Source of the DNA: an uncultured Oscillospiraceae bacterium
GTDB lineage: Bacteria > Bacillota > Clostridia > Oscillospirales > Acutalibacteraceae
DNA length: 64,000 nt
Assembly: GCA_900552265.1 (NCBI GenBank)
Contig: URZE01000005.1
Location: 1 to 64,000 of the forward strand
Direction of reading: 5' to 3'
The notes beneath the pieces were generated by a model. It was not told the DNA's origin. It did not search any database and was given only the letters and a program-made list of their open reading frames with translations. A program made the translations under genes and the position numbers. Shown piece after piece: positions 1 through 7,956 of the stretch. The stretch's first letter is position 1, and every line of letters starts with the position of its first letter.

Positions 1-131
1 TAGAAGAACCCAAAGTAGAAGAACCCAAAGTAGAAGAACCTAAAGTAGAAGAACCCAAAGTAGAAGAACCTAAAGTAGAAGATGCGCAATCTGCAGCTGA
101 CACAACAACAACTATTACTGAACAAAAATAA
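1..131 (+). CDS. C-terminal end of EEPKV-repeat protein (partial)
   Basis: Only the last 42 codons are present; the gene enters from the left edge. The frame starting at base 3 reads five EEPKV pentapeptides, then a short Thr/Gln-rich tail ending ITEQK and a TAA at 129-131. Such charged Pro/Glu/Lys repeats usually form extended linkers or surface-exposed tails. The rest of the protein is not visible, so no function can be assigned. The next gene, hprK, starts 180 bp further on and is probably a separate transcript. Confidence 0.75.
   Translation, partial: EEPKVEEPKVEEPKVEEPKVEEPKVEDAQSAADTTTTITEQK
3..77 (+). repeat. Five tandem 15-bp units encoding EEPKV
   Basis: The unit gaagaacccaaagta is repeated five times. 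Only the third base of the proline codon varies (C, C, T, C, T). The unit length is a multiple of three, so copy-number change would lengthen or shorten the tail without breaking the frame. The array may continue to the left of the window. Confidence 0.9.
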
Positions 132-310
132 TATCCGAATCAGTTAAGTCTATTTTACGAATTAGTATGTGATCGCAATGTGAAAATGTAGAGAATTTTT
201 TGGGTAATTTTTATACTTTCGATATTAACTTATCGGAAGTATTTTTATGTATTTAAAATTACTATAATTTATGTTATAATTTCTAGGTTAAAATATTTTA
301 GGTGGTGAAA

Positions 311-1282
311 ATGGTGAGTTCAAAGTTTTATATTACCATAGAAGATATTATACGTGAGCTTCCTTTCAAAGTAGCTTTAATGCCAAGAGATCCAAAAACA
401 GTAAAAATAGTTTCTAAAGCTATCAACCGTATGGGACTTGAATTAATAGGTCCTCTAGAGCATTTTGATAATAAAAGAATTATGATCATGGGAGAAAGTG
501 AAAATTATTTTTTATCTACTCTATCATCTGATGAAATTTATAAATCAGTGGAAGCTTTATTATCATTGCGTCCCCCACTGCTCATAATTTCTTATGGAAT
601 TAAACCTATTAAAGAAATAATCGATGTAGCTCAAAAATATCGTATTCCAATACTTACTTCAGAAGAAACAGCAGCTGAAGTTACAGCTGAATTAACACCA
701 TTTTTAAATATTCATCTTGCTCCGAGGATGACTCGTTCGGGAGGATTGTTAAACGTTCACGGAGAAGGTATTTTAATAGTTGGTGAAAGCGGAGTTGGAA
801 AAAGTGAAACTGCAATAGAATTGCTTAAACGAGGCCATAAGCTTATTGCTGATGATTTAGTCGAAATAAGAAAAATTCCCAAAAATACACTTGTAGGTTC
901 TGCACCTGAAAATATTCGTCATTTTATAGAAGTTCGTGGAATAGGTATTATAAATGCCCGAAGAATCTTTGGTATCGGTGCAGTAAAAGTAAGCGAAACT
1001 ATTGATATGGTCGTAAATTTGGAAACATGGAAAAATGGAAAAAATTATGACAGAACAGGCGCTGATTATCAATACACCCAAATTTTAGGAGTAAAAATTC
1101 CTTATATAAATATTCCTATAAAGCCCGGAAGAAATTTAGCTATAATAATTGAAGTTGCTGCAATGAATAATCGCCAAAGAAAACTCGGTTATAATGCTGC
1201 AAAAGAACTTTTCGTAAATCTAGGTATGGAATATCCTAAAACTGAAAAACAAAAATTAGAAAAATGCATTTGGGACATTTAA
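311..1282 (+). CDS. hprK: HPr kinase/phosphorylase
   Basis: Bifunctional enzyme that phosphorylates HPr on its regulatory serine with ATP or PPi and reverses this by phosphorolysis; it is the sensor for carbon catabolite control in Firmicutes. A Walker A loop GESGVGKSETAIEL lies near residue 157, and the family signature EVRGIGIINARRIFG follows near residue 210. The N-terminal half is the usual HprK N domain. The length of about 323 residues is normal. I chose ATG 311 because aggtgg at 300-305 is a good ribosome binding site; GTG codons at 302 and 314 are alternatives. murB begins about five bases after the stop, so the two are probably co-transcribed. Confidence 0.95.
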   Translation: MVSSKFYITIEDIIRELPFKVALMPRDPKTVKIVSKAINRMGLELIGPLEHFDNKRIMIMGESENYFLSTLSSDEIYKSVEALLSLRPPLLIISYGIKPIKEIIDVAQKYRIPILTSEETAAEVTAELTPFLNIHLAPRMTRSGGLLNVHGEGILIVGESGVGKSETAIELLKRGHKLIADDLVEIRKIPKNTLVGSAPENIRHFIEVRGIGIINARRIFGIGAVKVSETIDMVVNLETWKNGKNYDRTGADYQYTQILGVKIPYINIPIKPGRNLAIIIEVAAMNNRQRKLGYNAAKELFVNLGMEYPKTEKQKLEKCIWDI

Positions 1283-1286
1283 ACAT

Positions 1287-2234
1287 TTGACTAATGCGGA
1301 GGCGAAAAAAATTAATTCAATATATTCAGAACTAATTCAAATTGCGAATAAATTAGGATGTACAGTATTAACAGATGAACCGTTGAAAAATCATACATCT
1401 TTTAAAATTGGCGGACCTGCAGATTTGTTTATATATGCGAACAATACCGAAAGCTTAAAAGTTATTTTAAACATTATTCACAAAGAAAATATGCCGTTTT
1501 TTATATTAGGAAATGGTACTAATCTTTTGGTCTCTGATACTGGATTTAGAGGAATAGTTTTAAATCTTACAAAAAATCATGAAAAAATAATTATAGAACA
1601 TGAAAACATTATAAATTGCAGTGCCGGAATTCCTTTAGCTAAAATTTGCGTTACTGCATTAAAAAAAGGCCTTTCTGGATTAGAATTTGCGTGGGGAATT
1701 CCAGGTTCGTGCGGAGGCGCTTTATACATGAATGCAGGAGCTTATGGAAATGATATGTCTGATGTAATAATAGAAGGAACACATATAAAAAATGATGGTA
1801 CGGAAGAAGTTTTAAGTAAAGATGAATTAAATCTTTCGTATCGAAAAAGTTTTTATACAGATAAACAGTTCATAATCACTTCTATGAAAATGAAATTAAC
1901 TAAGCGCCCACTCGAAATAATACGTGCCAAAATGTATGAAAATATAACAAAACGAAAAAGCAAACAACCTCTGGAATATCCAAATGCCGGAAGTACTTTT
2001 AAAAGACCCGAAGGATATTACGCAGGCACACTTATTGAAGAATGCGGACTTAAAGGAAAATTCGTAGGAAATGCAGTAGTTAGCACAAAACATGCGGGAT
2101 TTATAATCAATACAGGTAATGCTACTGCACAAAATATATGCGATTTAATTAAATTAATTAAAGAAACAGTATACAACAAAACAGGCGTATTGTTGCAATG
2201 CGAAATAAAAACGCTTGGAGATATAAATTTATAA
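1287..2234 (+). CDS. murB: UDP-N-acetylenolpyruvoylglucosamine reductase
   Basis: FAD-dependent reductase that converts UDP-GlcNAc-enolpyruvate to UDP-MurNAc, the second committed step of peptidoglycan synthesis. The FAD-binding part includes GNGTNLLVSD and GIPGSCGGALYMNAGAYG. The catalytic serine motif AGSTFKRP and the C-terminal EECGLKG mark a type IIa MurB. The only ordinary start is TTG 1287, which has no convincing ribosome site. A strong cggagg (1297-1302) instead sits eight bases before an in-frame ATT at 1311, which would give a normal-length enzyme, so the true start may be ATT. It lies between hprK and whiA in one transcription unit. Confidence 0.95.
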   Translation: MTNAEAKKINSIYSELIQIANKLGCTVLTDEPLKNHTSFKIGGPADLFIYANNTESLKVILNIIHKENMPFFILGNGTNLLVSDTGFRGIVLNLTKNHEKIIIEHENIINCSAGIPLAKICVTALKKGLSGLEFAWGIPGSCGGALYMNAGAYGNDMSDVIIEGTHIKNDGTEEVLSKDELNLSYRKSFYTDKQFIITSMKMKLTKRPLEIIRAKMYENITKRKSKQPLEYPNAGSTFKRPEGYYAGTLIEECGLKGKFVGNAVVSTKHAGFIINTGNATAQNICDLIKLIKETVYNKTGVLLQCEIKTLGDINL

Positions 2235-2245
2235 TATGAGGAACG

Positions 2246-3130
2246 ATGGTACCAATGTCTTTTTCGCATGAAGTTAAAAGAGAGCTTGCTTCTCTCGCAG
2301 TACAATCAAAAAAACATATATTGTCTGAATTGTTTGGTATATTGGGATTTTCAGGTACTATACTTAACAATGTGTTTACAGCTTCTTTTGAAAATAAAGA
2401 TATAATAAACAGAATCAAAATTTTATTAAATTCTTACGGATTTAAATCAAATAAAGAATATTTTATCAAAAAATATAAATCTCCATCAAATTTTAGTTAT
2501 AACATTACAGTTAACAATTTTAATTTTTTAGATACAAAATATTATCAATATATTCTAAATGATGAAACATTGTATGCAGATTTTCTAAGAGGTGTTTTTT
2601 TAGCTTGCGGAAGCATACTTAATCCGGAAAATGAATATCATTTAGAATTTAATACTTATTCAAAACAATGTTGTAAATTTTTAATCAAAACTTTTGAAAT
2701 TTGTCCTACTTTAAATTACACTCCTTCTGCAGTTCAACGCAGAAACAGGTACATAATATATTTAAAAAATAACGAAAAAATCACTGATTTTTTAACCTTT
2801 ATTGGTTCTCAGCAATGCGTTATGAAATATATTCAAATCAAAATGTTAAAAGAAGTTCGTAATAATATAAACAGATCTACAAACTTTGAAACAGCAAATC
2901 TGTCAAAGATCACAATTTCTTCGACAGAACACGTTAAAGCTATCAAAAAAATACAAAAAATTACTGGGCTCAGTTCTTTACCCGTATGTCTAAAAGAAAC
3001 AGCTATTTTAAGAATTAAAAATCCCTACGTTTCTTTAAAAGAATTAGCAGAACTTCATGAAAATCCTGTAAGTAAATCAGGAGTAAATCATAGACTTAAA
3101 AAAATTATTGAAATTTCATCAAATTTATAA
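2246..3130 (+). CDS. whiA: DNA-binding protein WhiA
   Basis: WhiA (DUF199) is a conserved Gram-positive protein with two LAGLIDADG-like N-terminal domains and a C-terminal helix-turn-helix. It affects division and, in actinomycetes, sporulation. The start reads MSFSHEVKREL, typical of the family. The C-terminus carries the HTH (SLKELAELHENPVSKSGVNH). ATG 2246 or 2255 could be the start; gagga at 2238-2242 suits neither perfectly, and family alignment favours 2255. rapZ and yvcK, which often lie just before whiA in Firmicutes, are absent here. It converges on sigF with only four bases between stops. Confidence 0.93.
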   Translation: MVPMSFSHEVKRELASLAVQSKKHILSELFGILGFSGTILNNVFTASFENKDIINRIKILLNSYGFKSNKEYFIKKYKSPSNFSYNITVNNFNFLDTKYYQYILNDETLYADFLRGVFLACGSILNPENEYHLEFNTYSKQCCKFLIKTFEICPTLNYTPSAVQRRNRYIIYLKNNEKITDFLTFIGSQQCVMKYIQIKMLKEVRNNINRSTNFETANLSKITISSTEHVKAIKKIQKITGLSSLPVCLKETAILRIKNPYVSLKELAELHENPVSKSGVNHRLKKIIEISSNL

Positions 3131-3134
3131 AAAT

Positions 3135-3815
3135 TCAAGCAAGTTTTTTTCGAAGCTCTTTCAAAAGAGCTTTTTCTCTTCTGGATACTTGAACTTGTGT
3201 CATACCCAAATTTTTAGCTGTTTCCGATTGAGTTTTTCCCTTAAAAAATCTAAAATAAATAATATTTTTATCTTGCATCGGAAATTTTTTTAATGTTTGA
3301 TGAACTGAAATCGAATTAAAAATTTTTTCATCATCAAAATCTACAGATACCTCAGTAACAGATTCACCACTTTCGTAGCTTTCATCAAGAGAAATAACCG
3401 GCTGAAAAGTATCTAACACTTCTAAAATTTGCTCACTTTCTACACCTAAACAGTCACTTAACTCACTCACAGTTGGTTCTCTTTCATAAAATTTTATAAA
3501 ATTTTCTCTCTCATATTTGACTTTATTACTAAATTCTTTTATTTTTCTGCTTATTTTTATTGAATTGTTATCTCTAAATAAACTTTTTATTTCTCCCAGA
3601 ATTACAGGTATAGCATATGTAGAAAATTTTAAACCTCGAGAAAAATCAAATTTATTAGCTGCCTTAGTAAGTCCTATACACCCAGATTGAAATATATCAT
3701 CGTACTCCAATCCTCTGCCACGAAAACGCTGTGCACAAGAGTGAACTAATCCTAAATGTTCTTCTATATTTATTTTTTTTTGTTTTAAATTTATATTTTC
3801 TAAATTATCGTTCAT
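3135..3815 (-). CDS. sigF: Forespore sigma factor SigF
   Basis: RNA polymerase sigma factor that starts forespore-specific transcription during sporulation. Sigma-70 region 2 is seen in GLEYDDIFQSGCIGLTKAA and FSTYAIPVILGEI. Region 4 ends with the HTH SETAKNLGMTQVQVSRREKA. The length of 226 residues is slightly short of the usual 240-255. Identity as SigF rather than SigG rests on its position as third gene after spoIIAA and spoIIAB. Its ATG overlaps the spoIIAB stop by 11 bp, indicating translational coupling. SpoIIAB is expected to hold it inactive until SpoIIAA is dephosphorylated. Confidence 0.9.
   Translation of the reverse strand: MNDNLENINLKQKKINIEEHLGLVHSCAQRFRGRGLEYDDIFQSGCIGLTKAANKFDFSRGLKFSTYAIPVILGEIKSLFRDNNSIKISRKIKEFSNKVKYERENFIKFYEREPTVSELSDCLGVESEQILEVLDTFQPVISLDESYESGESVTEVSVDFDDEKIFNSISVHQTLKKFPMQDKNIIYFRFFKGKTQSETAKNLGMTQVQVSRREKALLKELRKKLA
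3153..3175 (+). terminator. Hairpin terminator for whiA, inside sigF 3' end
   Basis: aagctctt and aagagctt pair around a tcaa loop and are followed by a T-rich run on the + strand. It lies about 20 bases past the whiA stop but within the last codons of the opposite-strand sigF, so one stretch serves as both terminator and coding sequence. Confidence 0.55.
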
Positions 3816-4254
3816 TTTTAACAGGTCTACGAATTATAAATTTTTGTAATGTAACAGTAGTTCCCTTCCCCACTTTAGAATTTACCTTTATTTTATCCAT
3901 AAAGCTCTGCATAACTGCAAATCCCAATCCTGAACGATCGCTTCCTCCCGTGGTAAAAAGAGGTTCCATGGCTTGTTCAACATTATCTATTCCGCAACCT
4001 TTATCTTTAATTTTTATTAATATTTTACCATTTTCATATATTTTAGATGATATGTAGATTTTACCTATTCCCGATTTATAACCATGAACTATACAATTTG
4101 TTACGGCTTCTGAAACTGCAGTTTTGATATCTGCCAACTCGTCTATAGTAGGGTCTAACTGAGATACAAAAGATGCCACTACACTTCGAGCAAATCCCTC
4201 ATTACAAGATCTACTAAAAAAATTTATATTCATTTCATTTATTATATTTTGCAT
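3805..4254 (-). CDS. spoIIAB: Anti-sigma F factor and kinase SpoIIAB
   Basis: Serine kinase and anti-sigma factor that binds SigF and phosphorylates SpoIIAA. The GHKL ATPase boxes are clear: N-box EAVTNCIVHGY, G1 box DKGCGID, and G2 region GGSDRSGLGFAVM. About 149 residues, the normal size. The ATG at 4254 lies inside the end of spoIIAA (20 bp overlap). The ribosome site (aggagg) is a rather long 12 bases upstream and is nine bases from an ATT directly before the ATG. Second gene of the spoIIA operon. Confidence 0.93.
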   Translation of the reverse strand: MQNIINEMNINFFSRSCNEGFARSVVASFVSQLDPTIDELADIKTAVSEAVTNCIVHGYKSGIGKIYISSKIYENGKILIKIKDKGCGIDNVEQAMEPLFTTGGSDRSGLGFAVMQSFMDKIKVNSKVGKGTTVTLQKFIIRRPVKNER

Positions 4255-4576
4255 AATTTTTTTCTTCCTCCTTTTCGAATACACCTAATGTGCCTAATCC
4301 AGAAAGTTTTATCATTCTTTCTAAACTTTTAGGAACATTTACTACTTTTAACTTTCCACCCATTGCACTCATCAACTTGAAACGACCCATAATTAATCCA
4401 ATACCGGAAGTGTCCATAAATTGCACACAACTAAAATCCATCTCCAAAACATTAGGATTATATTTTTCAACATAACCATCAATCGTTTCTCTTATTTCTT
4501 TGGCAGTATGGTGATCTATGTCCCCTTCAATGCAAGCCGTAAGCGTATTTTTGTAAAACGAAACACGAACACTCAT
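4235..4576 (-). CDS. spoIIAA: Anti-sigma F factor antagonist SpoIIAA
   Basis: STAS-domain protein that, when unphosphorylated, pulls SpoIIAB off SigF. The phosphorylated serine is in the conserved MDTSGIGLIMG near residue 57, and the fold starts with the usual short beta strand segment (MSVRVSFYKNT). About 113 residues. ATG 4576 is chosen because gaggagg lies 11 bases upstream; an upstream in-frame extension to 4636 has no ribosome site. First gene of spoIIAA-spoIIAB-sigF. I did not find a convincing SigH promoter in the 65 bases before it. Confidence 0.93.
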   Translation of the reverse strand: MSVRVSFYKNTLTACIEGDIDHHTAKEIRETIDGYVEKYNPNVLEMDFSCVQFMDTSGIGLIMGRFKLMSAMGGKLKVVNVPKSLERMIKLSGLGTLGVFEKEEEKNYAKYNK

Positions 4577-4641
4577 TTCTAAATTTACCTCCTCTGTAAT
4601 CTGCTTTTTAGTAATCAAAATAAATGCTTGTCCCATACTTT

Positions 4642-4677
4642 AATAAAAAGTTCTCTACCATATAATGATAAAGAACT
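4642..4677 (-). terminator. Terminator of the tig-clpP-clpX-lon-engB-valS operon
   Basis: On the minus strand a 12-bp stem (including three G-T pairs; arms begin agttct and end agaact) with a ttata loop is followed by a T run. It sits about 60 bases after the valS stop and separates that operon from spoIIA, which is read in the same direction. Confidence 0.7.
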
Positions 4678-4734
4678 CTTATTAATTGTTTTGTAGAATA
4701 GTGTCATATGCAATATTAAATTTTGATTTAATTT

Positions 4735-7341
4735 TTAGCTCTCAAACTTTTTGATAGTATTTTCTAATTTTTCGACTTTATCATTCAATTTATTATATAA
4801 ATCTTTAGCACCATCTACTACCTCTTTCGGAGCTTTAGAAATAAAATTTTTATTTTTAAGTCTTTGCTCTGCCTGCAATAATTGTTTTTTTGATAATTCT
4901 AATTCTTTATTTAATCGAGATATTTCAGCTGAAATATCTATTAATTCCTCTGTAGGAAGATATATTTTTACGTAATCATTAACTGCGGTTACATATTTTT
5001 CTAAATTAAATTTTTCTGAAATAGTTACGTCCTTTGCTAAACACAATCTGCAAAGAATTTCTTTATGCTTTAGCAAGTTTTCTGAAAACTTCAAATTAGA
5101 TGTTTCTATATAAATTGCAGATTTTCTTCCTTGAGGTACGTTCATTTCTCGCCTAAGATTTCTAACAGATTTTATAACAGAAATTATAACTTCTACATCT
5201 TTTTCAGATTCTTCAAAAACATAATCAGGCTTATACTTCGGAAAATCAGAAACCATTATTGAACTTTCTTTGTGTGGGAATGAAAGCCAAATTTCTTCAG
5301 TCACAAACGGCATAAATGGATGTAAAAGTTTTAAAATATTAGTCATTATCCATACTAAAACTTCTTTTTTTCCTAAAATCTTAGAAAATTCTATATACCA
5401 ATCACAAAATTCATCCCATATAAAATCATAAAGTTTTTGAGCAGCAATTCCGAGTTCAAATTTTTCTATACTTTGAGTAATTTCTTTAGAAATTTTATTG
5501 AATCTGCTTACAATCCACTTATCTATTGTACCCATTTCTGTGGGTAACTCTATTTTTACATCTTCTGAATCTACATTCATATGAACAAATCTGGCAGCAT
5601 TCCATATTTTATTTGCAAAATTTCTGCTTGCTTCAACTTTTTCATAAAAAAATCTCATGTCATTTCCAGGACTCGTTCCTAAAATTAAAGAAAATCTCAG
5701 AGCGTCTGCCCCATATTTCTCTATAACTTCAATTGGATCTATTCCGTTACCCAAAGACTTAGACATTTTCCTTCCTTGAGAATCTCTCACCAATCCATGA
5801 ATCAATACATTTTCAAAAGGTGGCAATCCTGTCATTTCCAAAGAAGAAAAGATCATTTTAGCAACCCAGAAAAAGATTATATCATACCCTGTAACCAATA
5901 CTTTTGTGGGATAAAAATAGTCTAATTCAGGAGTTTTATCTGGCCAACCTAAAACAGAAAACGGCCACAAACCTGAAGAAAACCAAGTATCAAGAGTGTC
6001 CTCATCTTGATGAACCTCATATGACCCGCACTTCGTACATTCAGAAATATTATCACGTGAAACCATCATTTCACCGCAATCTTTGCAGTACCAAACCGGA
6101 ATTCTGTGACCCCACCACAATTGACGTGAAATACACCAGTCTTTAATATTTTCCATCCAATGATAATAAATTTTACTAAATCTTTCTGGTACAAATGAAG
6201 TTTTTTTACTTTTTACACAATCAATCGCTGGTTTAGCAAGTGATTCCATTTTAACAAACCATTGATTCGAAACACGAGGCTCGACAACAGTAGAACACCT
6301 GTAGCACATACCAACATTATGAGTGATTTCTTTTACACTATCCAGGTACCCACTCTTGTCCAAATCATTTACAAGCATTTTTCGTGCCTCATACCTATCC
6401 AATCCTTGGTATTTTCCGGCTTTTTCGTTCATTATGGCTGATTCATCCATAACTTTTATAATTTCTAATCCATGCCTCAATCCTACTTCAAAATCATTAG
6501 GATCATGTGCCGGAGTTATTTTTAAAGCACCGGTACCCAAGTCTACGTCGACATATTCATCAGAAATTATCGGAATTTCACGATTCACTATAGGTACTTT
6601 AACAATTTTTCCTACTAAATGGTTGTACCGTTCATCAGAAGGATTTACAGCTATAGCTACATCTCCAAACATTGTTTCAGGACGAGTTGTAGCAACAACC
6701 ACAAATTCATCACTGCCTACTACTTGATATTTTATATTCCAAAAATGTCCATTTTTTTCTTCGAAACTAACTTCAGAATCAGAAATAGAAGTTTTACATT
6801 TAGGACACCAATTGATTATTTTTTCACCCTTATAAATTAATCCCTTTTCATAGAGGCGTACAAAAAATTCTCTAACAGCTTTACTACAGCCTTCATCCAT
6901 GGTAAATCTTTCTCTTGACCAATCACATGATGCTCCCAATTTTTTCAGCTGACTTACTATATTACTACCGTACTCATTTTTCCATTTCCAGGCACGTTCC
7001 AAAAATTTTTCACGTCCAATTTCTTCTTTAGAAATGCCTTCTTTACGCATTTGCTCAACTATCTTAGCCTCAGTCGCAATTGCAGCATGGTCAGTTCCGG
7101 GAATCCAAAGAGTTTCATAACCTTGCATACGCTTAAATCTTATTATTGTATCCTGAATTGTTTCGTCTAAGGCATGCCCCATATGAAGCTTTCCTGTTAC
7201 ATTAGGAGGCGGCATTACAATAGTGTATGATTTTTTATTTTTATTAACATGAGCTTTAAAAAAGCCATTTTCAATCCAAAAATTATATAGTTTATCTTCA
7301 ACATTTTTTGGATCATAGGTTTTACTTAGATTCTCATCCAC
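4735..7341 (-). CDS. valS: Valyl-tRNA synthetase
   Basis: Charges tRNA-Val with valine. Class I motifs are present: the HIGH-type PPNVTGKLHMGHA near residue 40 and KMSKS in GRKMSKSLGNG near residue 515. Between them is the CP1 editing domain, and Zn-type cysteines appear in CKDCGEMM and CTKCGS. The C-terminus is a coiled-coil arm typical of ValRS. I prefer GTG 7341 because aagggag lies eight bases upstream; an ATG at 7374 would overlap engB and has no ribosome site. About 868 residues. No T-box leader precedes it, consistent with expression from the upstream operon promoter. Last gene of the operon. Confidence 0.96.
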   Translation of the reverse strand: MDENLSKTYDPKNVEDKLYNFWIENGFFKAHVNKNKKSYTIVMPPPNVTGKLHMGHALDETIQDTIIRFKRMQGYETLWIPGTDHAAIATEAKIVEQMRKEGISKEEIGREKFLERAWKWKNEYGSNIVSQLKKLGASCDWSRERFTMDEGCSKAVREFFVRLYEKGLIYKGEKIINWCPKCKTSISDSEVSFEEKNGHFWNIKYQVVGSDEFVVVATTRPETMFGDVAIAVNPSDERYNHLVGKIVKVPIVNREIPIISDEYVDVDLGTGALKITPAHDPNDFEVGLRHGLEIIKVMDESAIMNEKAGKYQGLDRYEARKMLVNDLDKSGYLDSVKEITHNVGMCYRCSTVVEPRVSNQWFVKMESLAKPAIDCVKSKKTSFVPERFSKIYYHWMENIKDWCISRQLWWGHRIPVWYCKDCGEMMVSRDNISECTKCGSYEVHQDEDTLDTWFSSGLWPFSVLGWPDKTPELDYFYPTKVLVTGYDIIFFWVAKMIFSSLEMTGLPPFENVLIHGLVRDSQGRKMSKSLGNGIDPIEVIEKYGADALRFSLILGTSPGNDMRFFYEKVEASRNFANKIWNAARFVHMNVDSEDVKIELPTEMGTIDKWIVSRFNKISKEITQSIEKFELGIAAQKLYDFIWDEFCDWYIEFSKILGKKEVLVWIMTNILKLLHPFMPFVTEEIWLSFPHKESSIMVSDFPKYKPDYVFEESEKDVEVIISVIKSVRNLRREMNVPQGRKSAIYIETSNLKFSENLLKHKEILCRLCLAKDVTISEKFNLEKYVTAVNDYVKIYLPTEELIDISAEISRLNKELELSKKQLLQAEQRLKNKNFISKAPKEVVDGAKDLYNKLNDKVEKLENTIKKFES

Positions 7342-7358
7342 AGCTACTTCTCCCTTAT

Positions 7359-7946
7359 TTAATATTTTACACAATCGGAAATCATATTTTTTATTTTTTC
7401 AATTCCTTCTCCTGTAACTGATGAAAAAATTATCACAGGCACATTAACATACCTACAAAGTTCTTCTATAAGAGCTTTTTCACGTTCAGACCTTTGTGTC
7501 TTATTAAGTTTGTCAACTTTTGAAGCAACTATCACGAAAGGAAATTTTTTACCATAAAGGTAGTCCATCATTTGAAAATCCAAAACAGAAGGACTATGTC
7601 TCATATCTATAATCTGAACAATGAGAGATATATTTTTACTTGAATCAAAATAACCTTCAACTAAGTCGGACCATCTTTTTTTCTCGGAAAAAGATACTTT
7701 TGCATATCCGTAACCCGGCAAATCTACAAAACGAAATTTTTTCAAATTGTATAAATTCAAATTCACAGTTTTTCCAGGTTTAGTGCTGACTCGAGCCAAA
7801 GATTTTCTATTTAATATCTTATTTATAAGTGAGGATTTTCCAACATTTGATTTACCTGAAAAAACAATTTCCGGGAGTCCATCAGAAGGTAATTGTCTCA
7901 AATTTCCAACAGATTTTTCAAAATTTACATCATTAAAATTTAACAT
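7359..7946 (-). CDS. engB: Ribosome biogenesis GTP-binding protein EngB (YsxC)
   Basis: Small essential GTPase needed for assembly of the large ribosomal subunit. G1 GKSNVGKSSLINK, the G2 threonine in STKPGKT, G3 DLPGYGYAKVS and the G4 motif SKVDKL are all visible. 195 residues, the normal length. It follows lon by about ten bases and precedes valS, an arrangement seen in many Firmicutes. The ribosome site (ggtgttgt) is weak, suggesting coupling to lon translation. Confidence 0.95.
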   Translation of the reverse strand: MLNFNDVNFEKSVGNLRQLPSDGLPEIVFSGKSNVGKSSLINKILNRKSLARVSTKPGKTVNLNLYNLKKFRFVDLPGYGYAKVSFSEKKRWSDLVEGYFDSSKNISLIVQIIDMRHSPSVLDFQMMDYLYGKKFPFVIVASKVDKLNKTQRSEREKALIEELCRYVNVPVIIFSSVTGEGIEKIKNMISDCVKY

Positions 7947-7956
7947 TACAACACCA

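Noticed and set aside
3..77. CRISPR-like array at the left edge
   Set aside because: Units are contiguous, 15 bp, in frame and coding; no spacers. No other CRISPR or cas gene was seen in the window.
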